From the NCBI GenBank assembly GCA_030837965.1, contig JAUTXP010000014.1, positions 72,605-136,604 of the forward strand: DNA of 64,000 nucleotides. Reading direction: 5' to 3'. This document shows, piece after piece, positions 10,644 through 19,370 of the stretch (its first letter is position 1; every line of letters begins with the position of its first letter). The notes beneath the pieces are model-generated. The model had not been told where the DNA came from. It was given only the letters and a program-made list of their open reading frames with translations, and searched no databases. This DNA comes from Acidimicrobiaceae bacterium (lineage in GTDB: Bacteria; Actinomycetota; Acidimicrobiia; Acidimicrobiales; JAUTXP01). The position numbers and the translations under genes are program-made.

Positions 10644-11273
10644 ATGACTCGATTATTGATACCCGCCATTTCGGGGGTATTCGCGGTGGCCGACTGGGTG
10701 GCGGTGCACCGCCGGCAGCGGTCATTGGAGTATTTCTGCAAGCCCGCGGTGATGGTCGCGCTGCTGGCCGCAGCCCTGGCCTTGCACCCGGAATCGACCG
10801 GGCAACGGGCCTGGTTCGTGGCCGCCTTGGCGCTGTCATTGGCAGGCGACGTGTTCTTGATGCTGCCCCGCGACCGGTTCGTGTTCGGGTTGGGATCGTT
10901 CCTGTTGGCCCATCTGGCATACATCGGCGGACTCCGGTTGGAGCCGGGCGGACTGTCGACCGCTCGCTTCCTGGGCGGGGTCGAGGTGGTGGCCGTGGCC
11001 TTCGCCGTCTTCGGGCGGCCGGTGCTGCGGGCGGTCGGCCCGTCGTCCCTTCGAGGGCCGGTGGTGGCCTACATGGCCGTCATCTCGGTGATGGTCGCCT
11101 TCGCCGCGGCCACGGGGGACTGGCTCGCCCTGGTGGGCGCGACCCTCTTCTACGTCTCCGACGCCTCGATCGCGTGGAACCGTTTCGTCAACCCCTTCCC
11201 TTCGGCCAAGGTGGTGATCATCGTGACCTACCACCTGGCCCAGTTCGCCCTCGTCGCCTCGCTCCTCACGTGA
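10644..11273 (+). CDS. YhhN-family membrane protein (lysoplasmalogenase-like)
   Basis: 209 residues starting at ATG 10644. There are about eight hydrophobic helices with the family signatures: DWVAVHRRQRSLEYFCKPAVM near the N-terminus, ALALSLAGDVFLMLP, and the C-terminal LFYVSDASIAWNRF. Eukaryotic homologue TMEM86 hydrolyses the vinyl-ether bond of lysoplasmalogens; bacterial activity is inferred only by family. The last codons overlap the next gene by GTGA, indicating coupling. Confidence 0.85.
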   Translation: MTRLLIPAISGVFAVADWVAVHRRQRSLEYFCKPAVMVALLAAALALHPESTGQRAWFVAALALSLAGDVFLMLPRDRFVFGLGSFLLAHLAYIGGLRLEPGGLSTARFLGGVEVVAVAFAVFGRPVLRAVGPSSLRGPVVAYMAVISVMVAFAAATGDWLALVGATLFYVSDASIAWNRFVNPFPSAKVVIIVTYHLAQFALVASLLT

Positions 11274-11758
11274 GTGGCCGGGCGGTTGCCCTCGACTTCT
11301 GGTCGGACGACGTGGCTGGGTTCGCAGGGCTCTGGATCGACGGGCGACGGGCCGAGTACTGGGCCGGGTTGGTGGGCCGCGGACGGCCGTACGTCCTGGT
11401 GAAGGAGTTGGACGTGGTGCCGCCGCGAAGGGCCGACTCGTGGGAGATCAGGGCCGAGGGGCTGTGGGCCGATCACAACTGCGAGACGGCGGGGGAGCAC
11501 TGGTCGTTCGGGCTGGAGGCTTTCGGTCTGGCCTTCGATTCGGCCGACGACGCGCTGCACGCGGACTGGGGCGACCGCATGGCCCTGGGGCTGGACGTGG
11601 AGTGGGAGGCCCCGGACGTGGTGCACGGCGAGGTGCTGGTGGGGTCGGAGCGCATCGCCTTCGACGGGTCGGGCCGCTTCAGCACCGACGCCGACGCAGG
11701 CACGGGAGCCGACCACTGGCGCCGCTGGGTCGCCTGGCCGGCCGACCTTGCGCCCTGA
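11270..11758 (+). CDS. Unrecognised beta-rich protein coupled to the YhhN gene
   Basis: 162 residues from GTG 11270, whose codon overlaps the upstream stop. The track start 96 bp earlier lies inside the YhhN gene. Sequence alternates Trp/Gly/Asp-rich strands (LDFWSDDVAGFAGLWIDG, HWSFGLEAFGLAFDSADDALH, WRRWVAWPADLAP). No signal peptide and no membrane segment. It resembles lipocalin-like or DUF-type beta sandwich proteins of actinobacteria, but I cannot assign a family. Coupling suggests a role linked to the YhhN protein. Confidence 0.65.
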   Translation: MSGRAVALDFWSDDVAGFAGLWIDGRRAEYWAGLVGRGRPYVLVKELDVVPPRRADSWEIRAEGLWADHNCETAGEHWSFGLEAFGLAFDSADDALHADWGDRMALGLDVEWEAPDVVHGEVLVGSERIAFDGSGRFSTDADAGTGADHWRRWVAWPADLAP

Positions 11759-11809
11759 GACCTGACCGCCTGACCCCTAACGCCTTCCCCGCTGTCGTCC
11801 GTGGCCTTT

Positions 11810-11862
11810 CGCATTTGGGTGCAGTTCGGTCGGGTTTTGCGACACATGTGCGCCCAAATGCG
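11810..11862. repeat. Stem-loop repeat family B, copy 1
   Basis: Arms CGCATTTGGGTGC and GCGCCCAAATGCG (12 of 13 paired) enclose a 27-nt loop in the convergent gap after the 11270 gene. A second copy with identical loop length and similar loop sequence lies at 50954. Confidence 0.8.
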
Positions 11863-11865
11863 TAA

Positions 11866-11891
11866 GACCGCGGTCTGATCTGACCGCGGTC
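11866..11891. repeat. Two copies of the 10-bp palindrome GACCGCGGTC
   Basis: The perfect palindrome occurs at 11866-11875 and 11882-11891, start to start 16 bp apart, directly after the family B stem-loop and before the end of the minus-strand gene at 11910. It could be a protein-binding pair or part of a terminator. Confidence 0.7.
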
Positions 11892-11909
11892 TGGCCGCGC
11901 CCGGCGGTG

Positions 11910-13484
11910 TTACTGCTGGCGGGGGTGGAGCGGGGGCGCGAAGGGCGTGAGCAGGGTGTCGCGCGTGGCCGCGTCGATGACGCCGGTGATGGGCAGGCGG
12001 GCGGCCCGCTGGTAGTCGGCCACCGCCGCGGCCGTCGGCGCGTCCCACGCCGCGGTGACGGGCGCCGGGAAGCCCAGGCTGGTCAGCAGGGTCTGGTAAG
12101 CCCGGATCTGCGGGGCGGACAGCGGCTTGGCCGGATCGGCCGGGAGCATGAACTCGGCCGAGTCCCGCACTGCGTCCCACGCCTGTTGGTCTGCGTGCTG
12201 CCACGACCACCACGAAACGCTTGCCGCCCCCGCCTTCTCGGCCGACTGCATGAAGGCGATGATCTGGTCACGGGACGGCACGCCCGCGGGCCCGCCCTCC
12301 GAAGCGCCGTCGTAGGCCTGTCCGACCGGGATGATGGGCCGGTCCAACGGGGCCAGCTTGGCGATGGTGTCGGCCACGGTGGCGGCCGGGTCGTTGCCCA
12401 TCCAATAGACCATCGGGGCGATGGCGTCGAAGTGGGCGGCGATCTCGGCGAAGGGGTAGGTCACCAGCGCGGCGGAGGGCCGGGGCACGGTTGCGATCAG
12501 CGGGAAGGCAGGGCCCACCGCATCGCGCAGCTTCTCGCCGTACACGAAGCCGGTGATGTTGTTGATGTTGACGCCCATGCTCCGCAGCTCGATGTCCGAC
12601 GCGAAGCCGTCGATGCGATGGCCGTCGGGCGTGAGGTAGGTGATGGCGGCCACGGCCCGGTTCACATCGCTGTCGATGTCGTTGAGGTAGGGGAAGTCCC
12701 ACCCGTAGACCCGGATGCCGGCGGCGTGGGCCGCGGGGAGCAGGTGGTTCAAGAAGTCGGCGGCCACGAAGCCGCCCTTCAGCGTGCCGGTGCGCACATA
12801 CACATGCGTGAGCCCGGTGAGCTTGGCCCGGGCCACGATGGCCTCGGCGTTGCCGCCCTCGGTGCGCTCTGGCTGCCAGATCCACATGCCCTTGCCCACA
12901 GGCAGGGCGCCCCGGTTGGTGGGGATGGTTCGGGGCGCGGGGGCGGGCGCCGCGGTCGGGGCGGGAACGGCCGGGCCTTGGCCGCCGGTGGCAGGGACCA
13001 CGCCCTCGGTGGGCGTGCCCGGGGCCGCGGCCGCGGCGGGGTCCTCCTGGGCCAGGGCTTGGAGCCGGGCGGGGGCTTGCGTCGAGGCCAGCCGGTCGAT
13101 GGGCACCCGGTCATGGGCTCCGCCCAAGGTGGCGAAGGCGGCCATGGAGACGATGCCGAGCATGGCGGTGAGGGCCGTGGTCGTGCGGGCCAGCCGGGCG
13201 GCCCGGGCCGGACGGAGCAGGTCGGGACGAAAGCCCTCGACGCGGGCGGCGACGAGGTCGAGGCGCTGAACCAGGCCGACCAGCACGCCGGCGACCAGGC
13301 CGGCACACCGATCGACGAACAGCGGCAACGCGGCCCAGAACCCGTCGACCCGCTTCGGGATGCCCCGGCGGACGACCTCGTCGCGCAGGCGCTCGGCGTC
13401 GCCGTCGAGCAGTTCAGCCGCATGCCGAAGATCGGCAGCGAGCGTGTTGGCGAGGCGGCGGGTGCGGTGGATGAGTGCAGACAT
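11910..13484 (-). CDS. Membrane-anchored glycoside-hydrolase-like TIM-barrel protein with peptidoglycan-binding domain
   Basis: 524 residues. A cytoplasmic N-terminal part (about 1-105) is followed by a transmembrane segment near 105-125 (TTALTAMLGIVSMAAFATLGG). A Pro/Ala-rich linker (to about 205) leads to a barrel resembling DUF4015/GH-like domains (GMWIWQPERTEGGNAE, GIRVYGWDFPYLND, GFASDIEL, APMVYWMG). The last 70 residues (LSAPQIRAYQTLLTSLGFPAPVTAAWDAPTAAAVADYQR...) form a PG_binding_1-type domain. Extracytoplasmic action at the cell wall is likely. The substrate and catalytic residues are not established. Confidence 0.75.
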   Translation of the reverse strand: MSALIHRTRRLANTLAADLRHAAELLDGDAERLRDEVVRRGIPKRVDGFWAALPLFVDRCAGLVAGVLVGLVQRLDLVAARVEGFRPDLLRPARAARLARTTTALTAMLGIVSMAAFATLGGAHDRVPIDRLASTQAPARLQALAQEDPAAAAAPGTPTEGVVPATGGQGPAVPAPTAAPAPAPRTIPTNRGALPVGKGMWIWQPERTEGGNAEAIVARAKLTGLTHVYVRTGTLKGGFVAADFLNHLLPAAHAAGIRVYGWDFPYLNDIDSDVNRAVAAITYLTPDGHRIDGFASDIELRSMGVNINNITGFVYGEKLRDAVGPAFPLIATVPRPSAALVTYPFAEIAAHFDAIAPMVYWMGNDPAATVADTIAKLAPLDRPIIPVGQAYDGASEGGPAGVPSRDQIIAFMQSAEKAGAASVSWWSWQHADQQAWDAVRDSAEFMLPADPAKPLSAPQIRAYQTLLTSLGFPAPVTAAWDAPTAAAVADYQRAARLPITGVIDAATRDTLLTPFAPPLHPRQQ

Positions 13485-13618
13485 GTGTGGTCCGGGATCG
13501 CCCGCGGACCACGTCCGCTTCCCCTCCCCCGTGAGTTATCGGCGGCTCTGACCATGACTGAAGAGCCGACGTGGGACTAGTTAGACCTCGGACCCCCGTT
13601 TTCCTGTGCCCGATGGCG

Positions 13619-13677
13619 TCCTCCAGACAACTCTGGAGGACATACCCCCGCGAATCCGACACCTATGTCCTCCAGAC
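13619..13677. repeat. Nested inverted repeats, family D (TCTGGAGGAC core)
   Basis: In the 249-bp gap between sdhB and the 11910 gene, GTCCTCCAGA (13619) pairs with TCTGGAGGAC (13633) over a 4-nt loop. TCTGGAGGACATA (13633) can alternatively pair perfectly with TATGTCCTCCAGA (13665) over 19 nt. These are mutually exclusive hairpins. The same 13-mer recurs at 26416 and the core at 39651. The rest of the gap shows nothing else recognisable. Confidence 0.85.
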
Positions 13678-13732
13678 GGAGAAGGTCGAGGACGGGGGCG
13701 GCGGCGGGCGGCGGCGGTGCCTGCAGGGCGGG

Positions 13733-14487
13733 TCAGGCCCGTTTCATCCCGCGGCCCGCGCGGGACCGGATGAGGTCGCGGTTCAGGAAGGAGATGACGT
13801 CCATGGGGATCTCGGCCGGGCACACGGCCGAGCACTCGCCGATGTTGGTGCAGCTTCCGAACCCGAGCCGGTCGTGGGTCTCCACCATCTCCGACACCCG
13901 GTCGTAGCGCTCGGGCTGGCCCTGCGGCAGCACGCCCAGGTGCATCACCTTGGCCGACATGAAGAGCATGGCCGAGGCGTTGGGGCACGCGGCCACACAG
14001 GCCCCGCAGCCGATGCAGGCCGCCGCGTCCAGCGCCGTCTCGGCCACTGCCTGCCCCACCGGTGCCGAGTTGGCCTCCGGTGCCGAGCCCGTCGAAACGC
14101 TGACGAAGCCGCCCGCCTGGACGATCTGGTCCAATGCCGACCGGTTGACCACCAGGTCGCGCACGACCGGGAAGGCCCGGGCCCGCCACGGCTCGATGGT
14201 GATGGTGTCGCCGTCTTTGAACTTGCGCATGTGCAGTTGGCAGACGGTGGCGCCGTGGTCTGGCCCATGGGCCTGGCCGTTGATGACGCAGCCGCACATG
14301 CCGCAGATCCCCTCGCGGCAGTCGCTGTCGAAGGCGATGGGGTCCTCGCCCTTCAGGGTCAGCTCCTCGTTCACCACGTCGAGCATCTCCAGGAACGACA
14401 TGTCCGGGCTGATGTCACGCGCCTCGTAGGCGACCATGGCGCCCTTGTCGTTGGCGCTCTTCTGCCGCCACACCTTGAGGGTGAGGT

Positions 14488-14491
<4 letters not shown>
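13733..14491 (-). CDS. sdhB: Succinate dehydrogenase / fumarate reductase iron-sulfur subunit
   Basis: Electron-transfer subunit of complex II, 252 residues. Cysteine motifs are complete: [11 protein letters not shown] for [2Fe-2S], [12 protein letters not shown] for [4Fe-4S], and [12 protein letters not shown] for [3Fe-4S]. The 629-residue track ORF extends into sdhA in another frame. The real start is GTG 14491, overlapping the sdhA stop (GTGA), so SdhB is translationally coupled to SdhA. It is last in the sdhCAB order. Confidence 0.96.
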
Positions 14492-16443
<1,952 letters not shown>

Positions 16444-17127
16444 CTACTTCACCAATCTGAAGAGGACGGCAAGGGGCACGATGCTGTACCCGCCCGCGAT
16501 GACGACGGCCAGAGCGGTGGCCCCGCGGCGGATGGTGCGGTCCCAGCGGGCCTGGTTCACGCCGAGCGTCTGGGTCACGCTCCAGGTGCCGTGGTACAGG
16601 TGCATGGCCAAGGCGAACATGGCGGCCAGGTAGATCACCGTGACCGGCACGCGGGTGAAGCCGGTGATGAGGTTGTGGTACACCTCGCCGCGCTGGAAGT
16701 CCGGGTGCACCCCCCACGTGAAGTCGGCCAGGTGGAACACGATGAACAGGAGCAAGGCGGTGCCGCCCCAGCGCATGGTGCGCGCCGCCGGGTTCTTGCG
16801 CACCGGCTCGGTGTACTCGTAGCCGATGGGCCGGGCCCGCCTGCTTTGCTGCATCAACTGGTAGGTCAGGGTGATGTGGATCACCACCGCGGAGATCAGC
16901 ACCAGCCGCAGGGTCCACAGGACGAACGAGCGGGGGAAGATGGGCTCGCCCATGTCCCGCAGGAACTCGCCGTAGTGGTTGATGGGCTCGCGGCCGAGGA
17001 ACACCTTGAGGTTCCCCACCATGTGGGCGAACACGAAGCCGACGCCGATGAGCCCGGTGGCGGCCACGGCCACCTTCTTGCCCACGCTGGTCCGGCCCCC
17101 GGCCGCCGCGGTGATCGATGCAGTCAT
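16444..17127 (-). CDS. sdhC: Succinate dehydrogenase cytochrome b558 subunit
   Basis: 227-residue membrane anchor of the single-polypeptide b558 family with five predicted helices, so no sdhD is expected or present. Histidines for heme ligation occur in the helices (FVFAHMVGN, VIHITLTYQ, VFHLADFTW, ALAMHLYHG). ATG 17127 is chosen because the track start at 17190 is a GTG inside the family A palindrome. First gene of sdhCAB, reducing menaquinone from succinate. Confidence 0.92.
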   Translation of the reverse strand: MTASITAAAGGRTSVGKKVAVAATGLIGVGFVFAHMVGNLKVFLGREPINHYGEFLRDMGEPIFPRSFVLWTLRLVLISAVVIHITLTYQLMQQSRRARPIGYEYTEPVRKNPAARTMRWGGTALLLFIVFHLADFTWGVHPDFQRGEVYHNLITGFTRVPVTVIYLAAMFALAMHLYHGTWSVTQTLGVNQARWDRTIRRGATALAVVIAGGYSIVPLAVLFRLVK

Positions 17128-17181
17128 CGCGGCGAAGCTTTGCACAGCGCCCCTGCCTCCCCACCACTGCACCCCCTCCGA

Positions 17182-17212
17182 CTTTTCCACAGCACCTGCT
17201 GCTGTGGAAAAG
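17182..17212. repeat. Palindromic repeat family A, copy 2
   Basis: A 31-nt element with 13-nt arms CTTTTCCACAGCA and TGCTGTGGAAAAG around the loop CCTGC, lying between the sdhC start and the stop codon of the GH2 gene, 2 bp from that stop. It is identical over 31 nt to the copy at 54602. Confidence 0.9.
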
Positions 17213-17213
17213 A

Positions 17214-19370
17214 TCAGGCTGGCGCCTGGTCGGTGGTGAAGCGGTTGGTCGCCTTGACGCCGTCGGCGGCCGACAGCTCGAGGTCGAGGACGAGCAACGT
17301 GACGCCGTCGGGCACCACGAACGAGACCGTGCCGATGCGCGCCACCGAGTCCGCGTCCACGTCACCCGCCCACGACCATTCGTGCGACCCGCCGGGCCAC
17401 GACAACACGGCCCGCACGCGGCCGTCGACGATGGGCGTGCGCAGGTCCGACACGACATGCACGTCCAGCGCCAGCGCGTCGCCTCCCGCGACCTGGGCGG
17501 GCACGGCGTCGGCCACCACGATCACCGGTGCACAGGCCGCGGCCAGCGCGTCGTACCCGGCCTTGGGCGAGCGGTCGACGCCCAGCACGGACCACGTGGC
17601 CCCGGGCGCGCCGTCGGCGAACATCAAGTGGGAGAAGCCGCCGGTGGGCCGGTACTTGAGCCGACGCAGCGTCTCGACTGTCCGCCGCACGACCACCGCC
17701 TGGTACTCCTGGGTGGCGTCCCGCCAGTCCTCGAACGACGAGAACCCAGAGCGCGGGACATGGCGCTCGATCTCGCCGGCGACGGTATCCCCGCCCGCGC
17801 CCTCGGTCCACTCCCGCCAGTCCGCCTCAGTCCACCCCGTGGGCACGGATCGGGCGCCGAACTCGGACACGAAGCGGGCCATGCGGGGCCACGCCGCCAG
17901 GTAGCCGGCCACGTCCCGCCACGACCCGCGGTGCCAGCCGAAGAACAGGTGCGAGTCGGTGCCGCCGCTCACCAGCCCGGGCAGCACGCCGGAATGGGCC
18001 ACCACCGGACGCGACCCGTCGGCCCGCTCGAAGGCCCGCTTCACCGACGAGTCCAGCACCGTCTTGTTCCACGTCGGCACCTGTTGCAGCACGACCCGCT
18101 TGAACGACCGGGCCGCCTCCGGCGCCGCGGCCGGGTCCATGGCCATGGGCTCGTTGTGGCCGCACCACACGGCGATGGACGGATGGTGGCCGAGCAGGTC
18201 GACGGCCTCTCTGGCCTGGCGGGCGGCCTGCTTGCGGATGCCCCGCGCGTACCCCCACTGCAACGGGAAGTCCTGCCACAGCAGCATGCCGTGGCGGTCG
18301 GCCGCCTCGTACAGCTCGGGCCTGCTGATGTGGGCGCCCAGCCGCAACAGGTCGAGGCCTGCGTCGCGGGCCAACAGCACGTCTCGCTCGAAGTCAGCGG
18401 CATGGGCGCAGGCCAGATCCATGCGCGTCGGCCCTTGGACCGAGCCCTTCAAGAACAGGCGCTCGCCGTTGACGGTGAACACGAAGTCCTTCATGGCGAC
18501 GTGGCGAAGACCAGTCCGCAACGACCGCGAGTCGCTCGCCGTCTCGGGCTGGCCCGTCCCGTTGACGATCGACACGGACACGTCCACGTCGGTCATCGTC
18601 TGCGGCCCCAACGACCACGGCCACCACAGGTCCGGCCCCTCGACGAACACGTTCCACGACACCCGGTTCTCGCCCGCGGCCACGGGCTGTTCCAGCTCGT
18701 GCTCGACCGAGCCGACCGTCGTCCGCAGCCTCACGACCGCTGCCTCGGCCGCGTCGAGGACGGCCCGCAGGGACACGACGGCGCGCTCCTCGGACGCCTC
18801 CGGGCACAAGGCCCGCAGCCTGGCGATGCGCACCGGGCCCGACTGCTCGACGCGCACGTCGCGCCAGATGCCGCCCGGGTTCCATCCGGGATCCAGGAAG
18901 TCGGAGTGCTGGAACGTGCCCGTGATGTTGCGCTTGGCCCTCGGGTCACCCGGTCTGCTGCACGCCACCTCCACGGCCAGCACGTGCTCCCCGTCGGACC
19001 GGCCGGACGGGGACGACAAGGCCTGGGTCACCTCGAAGGCGTGCGGGAAGAAGTAGCCCTCGGTGTCGCCCACATACGAGCCGTCGAGCCAGACGTCGCT
19101 CTGGTAGAAGACGCCGTCGAATACCAGCCACGACCGCTGCCCGGTCGGAGCCGTGGGCCACCCGAACCTCCGTCGATACAGGAGGGGCCCGTCGCTTTCG
19201 GCGAAGGCCGAGGTCGAGCGCCAGTGGGATGGGACCTCGATCTCGGCCCAGGACGAGTCGTCGAAGTCAGGTTCCGGGTAGGCCCGGCGCAAGGCCTCGT
19301 CTGCCTCTGCCGCCCGCCACGCCCCGTGTGGCCCGCCGCTCAGGCCCACGTCCACCGGCAGGCGGTTCAC
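17214..19370 (-). CDS. Glycoside hydrolase family 2 protein (beta-mannosidase-like)
   Basis: 718 residues from GTG 19370. The first 359 residues of the 1077-residue track ORF are an out-of-frame shadow of the upstream gene. It has a GH2 N-terminal sugar-binding domain (WLVFDGVFYQSDVWLDGSYVG), an immunoglobulin-like middle, and a TIM barrel with the acid/base in WCGHNEP and the likely nucleophile Glu in RFVSEFGARS. The gene begins within the stop of the LPATG protein gene (GTGA overlap), so the two are co-translated. No signal peptide is visible, so it is probably cytoplasmic. Mannoside specificity is a family-level guess. Confidence 0.85.
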   Translation of the reverse strand: MNRLPVDVGLSGGPHGAWRAAEADEALRRAYPEPDFDDSSWAEIEVPSHWRSTSAFAESDGPLLYRRRFGWPTAPTGQRSWLVFDGVFYQSDVWLDGSYVGDTEGYFFPHAFEVTQALSSPSGRSDGEHVLAVEVACSRPGDPRAKRNITGTFQHSDFLDPGWNPGGIWRDVRVEQSGPVRIARLRALCPEASEERAVVSLRAVLDAAEAAVVRLRTTVGSVEHELEQPVAAGENRVSWNVFVEGPDLWWPWSLGPQTMTDVDVSVSIVNGTGQPETASDSRSLRTGLRHVAMKDFVFTVNGERLFLKGSVQGPTRMDLACAHAADFERDVLLARDAGLDLLRLGAHISRPELYEAADRHGMLLWQDFPLQWGYARGIRKQAARQAREAVDLLGHHPSIAVWCGHNEPMAMDPAAAPEAARSFKRVVLQQVPTWNKTVLDSSVKRAFERADGSRPVVAHSGVLPGLVSGGTDSHLFFGWHRGSWRDVAGYLAAWPRMARFVSEFGARSVPTGWTEADWREWTEGAGGDTVAGEIERHVPRSGFSSFEDWRDATQEYQAVVVRRTVETLRRLKYRPTGGFSHLMFADGAPGATWSVLGVDRSPKAGYDALAAACAPVIVVADAVPAQVAGGDALALDVHVVSDLRTPIVDGRVRAVLSWPGGSHEWSWAGDVDADSVARIGTVSFVVPDGVTLLVLDLELSAADGVKATNRFTTDQAPA

